Origin: Paracorniculantispora psalliotae
Taxonomy: Eukaryota; Ascomycota; Sordariomycetes; Hypocreales; Cordycipitaceae
Direction: 5' to 3'
NCBI GenBank assembly: GCA_002796755.1
Contig: PHFE01000029.1
Coordinates: forward strand, 1,116,677-1,180,676
Length of the DNA stretch: 64,000 nucleotides
A program made the translations under genes and the position numbers. Below the pieces are notes generated by a model. The model saw nothing but the letters and a program-made list of their open reading frames with translations. It was not told the DNA's origin and did not search any database. Positions 20,408 to 31,144 of the stretch are shown here, piece by piece; within the stretch, counting starts at the first letter, position 1; each line of letters begins with the position of its first letter.

Positions 20408-23400
20408 CTAGTGGACTAATAAGCCCTGGTTGCTTCGCATACCGCACTTCACGACGACAATTTCTCCATGCTGCGCATAAACAAAGTCCCCAGATCTCGT
20501 TATGGCGGCCAATCTTTCTTCAGTAGTATTCAGCCAATCCATTGGCATGTAGAAGTGGCGTGTAGTATCCTTGCCGCTTCCACACGGAGAGCTGCAGACC
20601 CATAGGTCTTGATCCAAAAAGACACCTTGGCTTCTATACACACCCACAACCTTGTCAAGTCGCAGATCATGCCAATTCTTTGACTCATGCGCTACCTCAG
20701 TGGTGATGTTAAACATAGTAACGCTCCAAGCGCTGCATCTTACAATGACCTTGCGTTCAACTGTCGACCATTCAATGACGATGGACTTCTTGTCCTGCGT
20801 TAAATAAGCCATTGTTTTTACTTCCTTAGCGTTCCATTCGGAAGCTAGTCCATGGTCTAAGATAATTCCCTTTGCATTTGTGACTTCTTCAAAGCTGCAC
20901 CATCTGAAGATTCTCGCCGATTGAAATCCAAGGCAGAGAATCTGCTCAGAACATTCAGGATGCTGAAGCCAAAACGGACTGTTTTTCGGGTCTTCGGCTG
21001 CCCTTTGCGCTAACACTTGTCCAGTATTGAGATCAAACATCATATGAACGACACGAAATGACACGACTGCTCGGGAACCGTCTGGACTGATGAGAATTTG
21101 CTGCACAGGGCCATCCGCCGACTGACCGGTATACCAATTAAGCTGTCTTTCACAGGACCATTCTGTCTTCGATATTTGTTTCAAATGGCTCACAATGCAT
21201 CTTTTTGAGATGTCAATGGAAACAAATGTTGACCCATCTGATGACCAAGCAAGAGTCCGCACGGCACGGGATGACCCATGCGTATAAAGTTGCCGCAATC
21301 TTTTCCCGCTATGTGTGTGATAAAGAATAACATCGCCGTTACTTTTACCGCAGCAAACAAAACTTCCAGTCTCATCGCAAACCAGAGCTGTGATACTGAC
21401 CATGGTGGACAAACTCTGCGCGGTGGAATTGACGGCAGTGCGATGAGCAACGCCATGTTCCGACTCGATTCCACTGACAGAGGGCTCTTCTCGAGCACTG
21501 ACAAGAAGTACTTCAGGGATCCATACATTGCATCCTGATGATCGAATATCGTATAATTTTGTGCCATCTGGGCTGAAGCACAAACCCATTATCATATCCG
21601 TGTACTTGCCAATTTCGTACAGGAGCTCCATAGTGTCTGCGGTAAATATTTTCAAGGTACCGCTTGAGTCTCCTGTAGCCAAGAAAGTACCGCTGGGATC
21701 GCACGCTACAAGAATCGCGTCCAGCCGAATCTGACTCGTCATCTGAGTGTGCACCTCGTGTCGCACTAAAGCGCCGACATAATCGACCCCGTAGATATCG
21801 TTATTGTGTGGATTGAAACAGGACCCAAGCGGACTTCCAGCTGGAACAGTTTTAAGGATTTCCACCCTGTCGATATCCCATACCTCAAGCGGCCAGCCTT
21901 TGTACGCCAGGCTAACCATTGAAGCGTCTTTATCAAAGGCAACTCCCCATGGCCATCCGTGATATTTGCCTTCAATTGAAACATGTTCAAGTCGGAATTC
22001 CCGCACGTGGCATTGCCGAAGGTCCCAAAGAGCAATTGAATCGTTGGAGGTGAAAGCGGCGATGGATTTGCTATCAGGTCGAAAAGCAACACCGAGACAA
22101 CGCGAGTTCCCAGGGTTGGAAATCTCGGCTACCATGTCTCCCGTCCTGATTCGCCACGTCTTCATTGAATGCCAGCCACCAGTAACAAGATATTCCCCAC
22201 TGCTGTTCATGTGTACAGCAGATATGCGCTCTCCATGGCAAATGTGACGGAGCTCCTGGCAGGTTTCGGTATCATATATGACTGTCGTTCCTTTTTTACC
22301 TGAGAGTGTAACAACCAGGTACTCTGTACCACAAACGACGTGTCTGCAGCGTTCGCCGTCTCGCGCAACGGTAATGTGGGCGAGACAATCATCCCACTGT
22401 CTGTGGCCAGCGCCGACGATGGTGATGTCGCCAGCAGAGCGAAATTGCGAACCAATCTGAGTTTCGACGGGAAAAAACGGCGGTAGAAGTTTGTGTATAG
22501 AAAACGGGTATGCTAAAATATTTCGACCGTATTTGGGCGCAATTCGAACCAAGTCAACCGCCCATCCAGAAAAAAGTATTTTGTTTGCGTAGCTGATCAA
22601 TGGTAATTGCGTCATGGCAGCCTCGAGTCCAAAGGCTCCGGCACGAAGTAAAGTCAAGTCACCCAGTAGTCCTGCCACTTCCAACCAAGACAGGACTGAT
22701 ACGCGAAGAAAATCACATATCGCTAGCTCCAGCGCTTGATCAATGACGGCATTTTGAAGGTGATCAAACCAAGAAGTGGCAGAATAATAGAGCAGTGGAT
22801 GAATAATGCTCAGCTGAGAAATGCTGCGAGGATGCTCAGTGAGGTTACTGATGGGTGACGCAAACGCATCTTCGCTCCAGATACCGAGACAGATCTGTGC
22901 CAAGTGGTGATGTGCTTGGAAGCTATCCACGTAAAATTCGGAGTCTGTACACTGTAGGAGAAATTCTCGCACAGTCTCATGTATGAGTTGAATCAAGCCA
23001 GAACTCTCATCCACTGTGATAAGATGTGGACAAACTTGTCTGATAGTGTAGTCAAGGCTCGCCAGGCGCCCAAACGCGGGCTGTAACGCAGCCTGCAGCT
23101 CCGTCGTCTTCAACGGTCGCGTTGCACAGACTGTGTTACGGAGAATAGCTGTGGCGATTCTTTTGTTGCTCTCACGCATGGCCGACATTCCATCTAAAAT
23201 TTGCTCGAAAAAAGTGGCCATCTCTGAAGGCATTGCCTCCAATGCTTCGTAGACACCCTGGAGGGTATGGGCCGTTGCCAGAATTTCTTCGACTGCAAAT
23301 CGAACCCAAAGGAAGATTCCTTGTGACTTTGACACGATCATATTGACAATTTCATCAATTTCAGCTTCTTCAAATGGGAGAGACTCAAGCTCATGTTGTG

Positions 23401-25354
23401 CATGAGCTGCCATGTCAGCTGCTGTATCGGCTGGCTCGATCTGTTCCTGTCGCAACGCCTGCTTCGGCACACTGAAATTAGGCAGCGTCAGTAACCACCA
23501 GTCATAAACAACGACATTAAATGACTCACGATTTCTGCAGACTTCGTTTTATATCCATATCAACCCTTGATGTAAGAAATACATTAATGGGCGTTTGCGA
23601 ATTAATCTTGCCAAGTAGCGAGATAACTTCGGTGGGAGCATCAGCTTCATCCAACGCGTCAATTACCCAGTGCCATTGATCATCAACACCATCCCTTATT
23701 TCAAAAGCAGTATCGATGAATATTTTCTGCCACAAAACTCGTGTGGGCATGGAATGAACCTTTGCCTGCTGAGTATCGATGTCGACAAGCTTTTCGTAAA
23801 ATTCAAGCGATTGCAAAGACATCTGTGCGATGAGAGACAAAAGAAGAGATCGCGTCGTTCGCCCTGCGGCATTGTTGCGGCGAAAGAAATAGAAAGCGGT
23901 AAACTTGTTCTCAGATTGAAGTTTGTCGATGACTGCGCTGACCATGACTGACTTGCCAGCAGCAGGAGGTCCGTAGAACCAGAGACACCTGCCGAATGTC
24001 GCAGGTTTTATACCAATCCACCACTTGAATGATTCCTTGTCAAAGACCCACGCACAAGAATCCTCAACAGCTCGATTGTCGCGAAAAAAGAGCAGATTCT
24101 CTCCATTCGTATCATAATGGCCCAGAATTTCAGACAGTTGCTTCGCTGGGAGACTCGGCCATTTATGTGTGAGGCGAGAGCTCCTCTCGGACTCCGTACA
24201 GTATTCCGCCGGATGTGTATCGTCCATAAGCCTGATGGTATTTGGAGCGGATGAAGATTTGTTTGCGGTGTAAATTTTGGTTTCAATGATATGGGCCAAT
24301 AACTTTTGAATAGTTTTATAGCCCGGCGCTTCTTTTGAGTCAAACTTGCAGATGGAGCGATGATCTCCGTCGATTTGAGATGACCCTTCATTCTCATATC
24401 CTATAACGGCAGAGTCGCGATCCACGAGAAGCTGATAAATACAGTAATTAGTACAATCCAAATTTCCTATCATTCCAATTTGCGGATTGATTACGTACCG
24501 CGCTGCGCCCTGCGCCGATGCTCGTCGGCCGGCTTTCATAAAAAGACCACAGTGTAAGGTGCTTTGCATAATGCCTGAAATCTTCGTTGATGGCTGTGAT
24601 GCTGTTTGAGTTGCATTTCAATTCTTCGATAAATGCTTTCGATCCAATTGTCGCAGACAAAAGTGTGTGAAGTCGTGCGGCGCTCTCGGAGCCACGGTGT
24701 GGAGTTCCCAGGAAGATCATGGCTCCTTGAGAGATTGCGCTGGCTACATCAGCATAGGTACTATCATGAACCGCCAACATGTAAGCCTAGAGCTGGTTAG
24801 CTATTAGCTAGCCTACTGTTGTGTCCAATTCTAACATAAATTTACCTTTTTCACGACGAGTCCACCCATTGAGTGTGAAACAAATATTATCGGTGCGTCC
24901 GCCAATTTGCTTGTTAGCAAATCGAGAATAAGTGTTTTGGAGAAGTCAGTAATCGTGGACGTTCGATCTGCTGTTGTCGTGAATTTTGCGGCGTAGCCAA
25001 ACACACAAATGCGTATATTTTTCATGCTTGGCTCATGAGGAAGCCAATGCTGTGGCCAGAACTAACAAATTTTGAGTACAGTTGCTAACGGTTTATTGCA
25101 TGCACATCTGAACTTACCGAACCATCTGGGGCAGAACGGTGACGCCAAGTTTTCATGGGGTGGCCACCGAGCCCATGAACAAAAATAATGGTAGCAGTTG
25201 GTGCAGTGATATTCTCAGTGACTTCGTGTATCCCGAGCGTATTGAATCGGTGTTCTTCTGCAGAAGTTGGCTCCGACAGTCGGAAACGATGGAGCAGACT
25301 GGTCGTGCGCCGAGACGTCGGCGCATCCGCCCGCCCTGCCTGATGTAAAGCCAT
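20408..25354 (-). CDS. NLR-type STAND receptor: SesB-like hydrolase - NACHT - WD40 (NLR2)
   Basis: Five exons give 1568 residues: 25354-25118, 25061-24846, 24786-24499, 24431-23530 and 23471-20408. All introns have clean GT/AG signals and keep phase. Residues about 50-250 are an alpha/beta-hydrolase of the SesB type: oxyanion segment IIFVHGLGGHPMKTW, nucleophile elbow IIFVSHSMGGLVVKK (Ser in S-H-S-M-G), then GAMIFLGTPHRGSES. NACHT follows, with Walker A WFYGPPAAGKS at about 398-408 and Walker B WHWVIDALDEAD at about 503-514. Exon 5 starts with a helical linker and continues with diverged WD40 repeats (ALWDLRQC, EVWDIDRV and others). In fungi this architecture is linked to allorecognition and cell death, with the hydrolase as the presumed effector. 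The catalytic Ser is present. I could not assign the Asp and His of the triad with certainty. Confidence 0.92.
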
Positions 25355-26224
25355 ATTTCCGTCACAAAATGCGAACGTTGTGTTTCCAAAAGAGCTGATT
25401 GATCATGACATTAACACAATTTGACAGGACGGCATGTGAAAGAAAACGCAGTAGGTAAGAACTGCGTATTGAGGAGTCGAAGCAGCCTGGCTCAGGAGAT
25501 CGAAAGTTGAGCGGAACAAGCGACAGTCAAGTTGATAGCGAATCGAGTAATGGATGGGGGTCTGAAGTGCTGTAGCTCAGCCACCGCCCATGTGAAGCTG
25601 CCGGGTACGATTGGCAAGTCCGCAAAGACCGGCCCGCTCGGCCGCATGATGGTCGCAATTCGGGCGCCTATGCCTGCATGTTCGTCCAATGCTAAAGGTG
25701 GAAGTATCGCATCCATTTCGGCGTTGAACGTCTTCCTACTCGTAGGACGATAATCTCGGAGGGAAAGAAGAATTGTGTTTTTAATCGGCCGGTTGATATA
25801 AGGCGCGTCTTTTTCAACCTCGCCGAAGACATGCGAGTATTACTAGACTCGGCCGTGAGTTCTCATCATTTGAGTTTGGCTTTGGTGAGAGTCTGCGTGG
25901 GAGTCAGACTCGTGCGGGGAACTAGTGGCGGCGGCGGCGCGTAGATGCATAAGTAAATACCGTACTGCGATTAAAGCAGGCGGATTTGTTTCTAAAAAAA
26001 AACACGACGAAGATGATGACAAGGATTGTAAATTTTTTTGTATCTATCAACTGCCAGAGTAAGGCGTATGCACTGCCTACTTATAGAATACCTTCAAGAC
26101 AACCCATTTGCTCATCCTGTTAGAACAAAGAGCAGCCTTACAGTACTTCCTAGACAGATACTTCATATTATCTATCATGCTGATCAAAGTTAGTGAAATT
26201 CTACTGGCTTGAATCTTAATTCAC
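25355..26224. other. Intergenic region upstream of NLR2
   Basis: No gene firmly supported. Two mutually antisense frames of 74 and 73 codons (25492-25753) show no domain. The rest is AT-rich. The NLR2 promoter should lie in the left half. Confidence 0.5.
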
Positions 26225-27010
26225 TCACTCTTGCTTTACATGGTCCAAGCCAGGCGCCGTGATACAGTAATGGAAGCTGAACCTGAGCTCGTAGAGCATT
26301 ATGCGATCCTCGAATTCTGCAGCTCGCGTACTCCCCGGCTGGTTGTCGAGCGGATTGAGCTGCGTCCAATATTTTCGATACGTTTTGATATATTTCGCCC
26401 CCAATAAGTTTCGTGCCGGTCGCCAGTTGCCTAGTTCGTATTCGTTGTGGCCGTAGAAAGAGGAAGCATCAAAAATGAGAGGTTGCTCAGTATCAACAGC
26501 AGCTGAACAAATTTCCGTACCTATGTAATACTTTTAGATATGATTAGCAGTGGCACTGCATGCGAAGCTGCACTTACCAGAGATCCCCCATGAAGCAATA
26601 CAGGACGAATCGGACTGATGCCTTGCTCAAGGGGTCTGAGCAGCCTCGGTATGACTTGGTCAAAAACCGGCACGATCGCTTCTTTCAGCTGTTCATTGTA
26701 ACCATTCGATTCATAATCGAGCTTCAGAATATCTCGTAGCCCTTTGGCAAAGAATACCTCCCAGGAGCTCTCCCACTCGTTGTTCTGAGGTACATCGCCG
26801 TTGCATGTAGGTACGTGAAACCCAAACTTGCCAGTAGGACTGACACTGCGATGATGAAGATGTGCAAGATCTTTGCAAAACGAGTCCGCATCTGGAAGTT
26901 GTCCGGGCAGCCTCATTTCAATGAATTCGCTAACGAAGAAGAAGGTTTTGTCCTGGTCGCGGCATCGTCCCCATGCCAGCAAGCTGGCAAGGCCAAGCAC
27001 ATCGGTAAAT
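26225..27010 (-). pseudogene. Fructosamine/ketosamine-3-kinase-like relic, 5'-truncated and frameshifted
   Basis: Read on the minus strand, similarity to the fungal fructosamine-kinase family starts abruptly at about LLAWGRC (near 27000). It continues through FFFVSEFIEMRLPGQLPDA, LAHLHHRSVSPTGKFGFHVP, WESSWEVFFAKGLRDILKLD and the end of exon 1. Exon 2 carries PLIFDASSFYGHNEYELGNW and LGAKYIKTYRKYW. The N-terminal third, with the ATP-binding strands, is missing. At the catalytic site the sequence reads CATGGGGGATCTCTG, giving HGGSL. One G fewer would give the expected HGDLW, and across the intron (26573-26521, GTAAGT...ATAG) would read HGDLW-YGN. A second frame change follows before VDTEQPLIFD. 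The gene is therefore dead by truncation and at least two frameshifts. The intact family phosphorylates sugar-amine adducts in protein deglycation. Confidence 0.85.
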
Positions 27011-27051
27011 CGCATCTTACAGCATAAAAGGTACCATGCTAACAAAATAAA

Positions 27052-27782
27052 GGCGTCTCCAATTTTAGCGTCAAGAAGTTGGAGAAGATAATACAAACCT
27101 GTACCATTAAACCTGCGGCAAACCAGGTCGAAATTCACCCGTACGTTGCCTTATTGACTAAGTCTGAGCAACACCCAGATCCTCACACACCCAGTTATCT
27201 CCTCGAGCGTGATTTTTTAGAATTTTGTACCAAGAACGGCATTCATGTTACTGTGTTCTCCCCTTTGGGCGGTGAGCCAGTCGCAGCTGTAGCTGCCAAC
27301 GCCGATGTTCCGGGGCCACTGCAAAACGAAGTGGTAAGTCTGTCGTTGGAAAGCTCGCAACTCGGCCGTCGCCATCGCCCCCAAAATACGAAAAGTTCTG
27401 CTTACAAAAATGCTAGATTAAATCTATCGCCGCAAAACACGACATGTCTCCCGCGCAAGTGCTTCTGAAATGGGGTCTGCAGCGCGGCACAAGCGTCATC
27501 CCGAAATCGTACACTCCGTCTCATATTATCGACAATATTGCTGTTCTTGAGCTGCCGGATCTTCCTAAAGAGGACTGCGTGTTGATTGATGAGATTCGGA
27601 AAGATCAAGGAGAGGTCCGCTTCATCAATTATCTCTCTCATTGGGGTTTTGATATATACAACCCGGGCCGGAAGACCCGACGGAAGAGCCATAGCTATTT
27701 TGAACACATTCGTGCTACCGAATTGGCCGTTACAGTCGTGGGGTTCGGAGAGTGTAGGGCTATAGCAATATCTATTATTTAG
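27052..27782 (+). pseudogene. Aldo-keto reductase relic, 5'-truncated
   Basis: Similarity begins abruptly at GVSNFSVKKLEKI (27052), a motif normally near residue 155 of a roughly 320-residue aldo-keto reductase. It runs through IKPAANQVEIHPY, FCTKNGIHVTVFSPLGG, an intact intron (27334-27416, GTAAGT...CTAG), and SPAQVLLKWGLQRGTSVIPKSYTPS, the NADPH-binding end. The N-terminal half, with the catalytic Asp, Tyr and Lys of the barrel, is absent, and an in-frame stop lies just upstream. What precedes it, within about 50 nt, is the 5'-truncated kinase relic on the other strand. The C-terminal tail after DIYNPGR looks non-native. Calling this a pseudogene assumes no distant upstream exon, which the neighbouring relic makes unlikely. 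Confidence 0.85.
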
Positions 27783-28230
27783 TAGAGCCGCCAAGGAACT
27801 CCCCCCCTGTCGACAGGCAGCTGTGCGTCATTTGCACTGTGAGATCCATTATTGTCAGCTTCATGAACCTTGCGTAACGGTCCAGCTGCGCCTTCATGAC
27901 CCATTGTGGATGCAACATCAGGATGACCGGCGGGCCTCCGTGACCATATTCTACGCCCCAAATGACTTTTAAAGTTCTATTCGGATGCAGGGACAGAGGC
28001 GCGGCACGTGTGCAGGTCGCATGGATAAGATATCATACTCCTAAGAATAGCTCAAGTGCGATGTAAATAAGGTTGATAGGAACCTTCCTTTTTTTAGTAC
28101 ACTTTTCCACCTGGCTGACACCCCTATATAGTAAGCTATTACCGACACAGATGTATAAGCAGTCTCATTAGAAAGCACCTCAGAGAAGACAACAAAATTT
28201 GAAGCGTTCGCATCTTCTTCTCTCATACCT
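27783..28230. other. Intergenic region before the acidic secreted protein gene
   Basis: No gene supported. A TATA-like element at 28125-28130 near the right end probably belongs to the following gene. Confidence 0.5.
28125..28130 (+). promoter_or_regulatory. TATA-like box of the acidic secreted protein gene
   Basis: TATATA lies about 100 nt before the start codon at 28231 in a sequence with few other AT-only hexamers. Inferred from position. Confidence 0.4.
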
Positions 28231-28426
28231 ATGTATTATCTCAAGTTGGCAACGGGACTGGCCATTTGGGGTTGGGTGGCTGCCGCTACGCCTCTGCCCT
28301 CTAGCGGACGCCATATTTCGAAGCAAGCCAGAAGCCGCTCCCCAGCCCAAGGACACATCAAGTACCACACAGCAGGACGGGGCACGCAAAAACCCCTCTT
28401 CAAAGACAGAGATTCAGAAAATAACG

Positions 28427-28457
<31 letters not shown>

Positions 28458-28767
28458 AGAGGAGCCGTTAATGCCAGGCGATTTCCTCGAGGGAGACAAC
28501 GACTCGGGCGGCGAGAGCGACATTGGCAACGACGCCGTATCAGTGGCCAACGGCCTGTTTGGCAGCGGTGGTGCAGGCAGCGCGGCGCTGAATGGTCTGA
28601 CGGAAGGCTCGACATCGGTGTTCTGCAGCCTCTTTGCTTGCGCGGCGGCGTCTCAGTCCGACGGCAAGACGAGTACGACGGCGGCCGGGGCAAACATCAA
28701 CGTGAAAGGCTCTGTGATTGTCAATATTACAGGGCCGCTTCTAGTTGTCAACCTGTCGAAAGGCTAG
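28231..28767 (+). CDS. Small secreted protein with an Asp/Glu tract
   Basis: A single exon of 178 residues. Residues 1-19 (MYYLKLATGLAIWGWVAAA) form a signal peptide. A basic stretch follows (residues about 25-60), then an uninterrupted run of ten Asp and three Glu (about 65-77) encoded by a GAC/GAT array. The C-terminal half contains Gly/Ser-rich sequence, SVFCSLFACAAASQ with the only two cysteines, and a beta-like ending NVKGSVIVNITGPLLVVNL. I recognise no family. Size, signal peptide and isolated position suit a secreted effector-like or wall protein, but that is inference. The basic-then-acidic charge order may mean a cleavable propeptide. Confidence 0.7.
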
Positions 28768-29687
28768 GCGATTCACTGGCTTGTCGTTCTAATATAGTCG
28801 TCAGATTGAGAGCTCTGCAGCCACTTCAAAGGTGTTTGGGTAGGAAAATCTACCCCCGACAGCCAAGCCGTGTCAAAAAGACGGGCATATGTATTTTAAG
28901 TTGCGATTTTATTCCATACGAGCTTAGCAGTTCAAGGGTTAGCAATGGTCATTGTTCTCGAATAGCCGCCGCTAGCGGTACATATTAGTGGCTGAGACCA
29001 TCGTAACGTTTCTTGTGTGCGCAGAACGCTTCCCAATAGTAACTTTAATCCGTTGATAATAAGTCGGGTTATTTGCTCCATGAATTCAACAATTCTAATC
29101 AGGCGAGAGCTGAATACCGACCCTGATGTAGTGTACTTCATCTGAGGGCCCTGGTTGCTGAGGACTGCTCATAAAATTTGCGACGATGGTTTGGTACCCT
29201 ATGATTATTAATTAAGCATTAGAGAAGATGATACAGGGCTATGAACTAATAATACTAAGTTTATTGTTTTTATAATATCTTTCTTCTGGGGAGCGGGAGC
29301 GGCCAGCTTGTAATTGTGCAACCTGTCTCGAACAGCAGACCGTAATTAACGTGCTTCGTAGAAGCTGCCAAGTTATAACATGCAATAGAAATAATCGCAG
29401 CATTTAAGCTTCAACTTAATTTTTTTTAATTTAATATTCGAAATTGACAATCCATGACAACTAACAACGACCACACTTACACGCAAGTGCTACCCCGCCA
29501 CACTGCTCTAGCAGAATCTGGACCCCACCAACCGCCGAATCTGGTGGCCCAATTCTTGCCCGCGCCAAAGGGCAGTCAGTGACTCAGCCAAAAAATTCAC
29601 TACTCTTTCACGCCTCTACCATTCCACGATCCTGCAACAAACGAAGCTATCTCTGGTGTCCCGCACATTTCAAGACACACGGGAATC
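28768..29687. other. Intergenic AT-rich stretch before eIF2B-alpha
   Basis: Nothing recognisable. AT-rich between about 29200 and 29460. The last 200 bases are probably the eIF2B-alpha promoter and leader. Confidence 0.5.
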
Positions 29688-30848
29688 ATGGCAACAAATG
29701 CTCCGGCCGGTACGTGCGGCCCCGACGCCGCCTCGCGACACCCAATGGCCGTAGACTGACCTGGAAGCTACAGATGGCGCCAGCACAACGCTGCCCTTGC
29801 GCAAGCAGCCCAACCAGACTGACTTCGAGTAAGAAGCACCCGCCGCCTCTATTACGACCCCAATCTGACCGCTCGCAGCATTGTCTCGACATATCGCAAC
29901 CTCCTCGCCCAGGACCCCGACCTGACCAAGCCCGTCGCCGCGATCGAGTCCCTCATCGAGCTGCTCAACTCGGTCCCCTCGACCACCGTCTACGAGACCC
30001 TCGACACCGTCAAGTCTCACTGCGACCGCCTCAAAGCCTCGGTCGAGAACCCCGTTCCGCTCACCGCCGGCACCGACCTCTTCCTGCAGTACCTCATCTC
30101 CTCCCTCAAGCAGCAGGACGGCAGCTTCGACGCCGTCCGCCAGCACCTGCTGCGCAACGGTCGCCTCTTCGCCGCCCGCGCGATCGCTGCCCGCGCGGGC
30201 ATCGCCGAGGCCGGCTGGCGCTTCGTCACCGAGGGTAAAGCGGTCCTCACGCATGGCAACTCGCGCTCCGTCCTCGCGGTCCTGGAGCGCGCGGCCAAGA
30301 ACGGCGCGGGCAAGTTTCGCGTCGTCTACGTCCGCGACTCGGCGCGCGCCGAGGAGAGCGACGCCGTCGTCAAGGCTCTGCGCGAAAAGGGCATTCCTGT
30401 GGCAGAGATTCCCGGCGCGGCCATCGGCCACGTGATGGGTCTGCTGCGACAGGTCGACATGGTGATTGTCGGCGCCGAGGCGGTGGCACAAAACGGCGGC
30501 ATCATTTCCAGAATAGGCACATTCCAGATTGCGCAGCTGGCGAACCGCGCACACATTCCTTTCTACGTGGCGGCCGAGACGCACAAGTTTGCGCGCAAGT
30601 TCCCGCTAGACCAAAGAGATATCGGCTTTGAGCAAAAGGTGCTCGATTTTACGACCGACGCACCGAGCAAGCAGCCTATGGATGCTGTTGATTATACCGT
30701 GAGTACATATACACAACACTGCTGTCGCGCTTCTAACATGCCACAGCCCCCCGAGTTGATTTCGAACCTCATTACCGAAAACGGCGTCCACCTACCGAGT
30801 TACGTATTTGAACAGCTGCTGGAGATTTACGGCAGTCTGAACAGCTGA
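29688..30848 (+). CDS. GCN3: Translation initiation factor eIF2B subunit alpha (Gcn3)
   Basis: Four exons give 332 residues: 29688-29709, 29774-29828, 29879-30698 and 30747-30848. The first exon is only 22 nt and the second 55 nt. Splicing gives MATNAPADGASTTLPLRK and then QPNQTDFDIVSTYRNLL, the expected eIF2B-alpha start. Further family blocks are PVAAIESLIELL, LTAGTDLFLQYLISSL, AVRQHLLRNGRLFAARA, LTHGNSRSVLAVL, VDMVIVGAEAVAQNGGIISRIGT and FYVAAETHKFARKFPLDQ. The protein is a regulatory subunit of the guanine-nucleotide exchange factor for eIF2 and senses eIF2 phosphorylation in general amino-acid control. All motifs are intact. It converges on Egt1, whose stop is about 300 nt away. Confidence 0.95.
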
Positions 30849-31144
30849 GAGAGATGCACAGGAGGGGATATAGAAGAACTACGAAGGAATACTACGCGGA
30901 ATTTATGACATATCAAGCCACATCTCATCAACGACTGACGCGGACTTGGAAGTCTCAGCGTCACGGAACGGGGCGCAAATACCTGCCGTTTCATATACCA
31001 CGGCGACGCAGAGCGATTAAGTCTCCTAGAAGAGCGAACAAAAAACTATAAAAGAAATTCAAGGCCTAGAACAACTCGTGCATTTGACCAATCTTCATGT
31101 CCAAGTCGTAACCCAACTCAAAGCCGCTGTTCAACGAGCCCAAG

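Noticed and set aside
12526..25354. Possible biosynthetic gene cluster around the MDR exporter
   Set aside because: No polyketide synthase, peptide synthetase, terpene cyclase, P450 or pathway regulator lies nearby; neighbours are NLR and F-box genes.
27052..27782. Aldo-keto reductase as a functional gene with a distant 5' exon
   Set aside because: The upstream 1 kb on that strand is occupied by the opposite-strand kinase relic, and an in-frame stop precedes GVSNFS, so the missing half has no place to be.
29670..30584. 304-codon minus-strand frame over eIF2B-alpha
   Set aside because: Antisense to a clearly recognised conserved gene.
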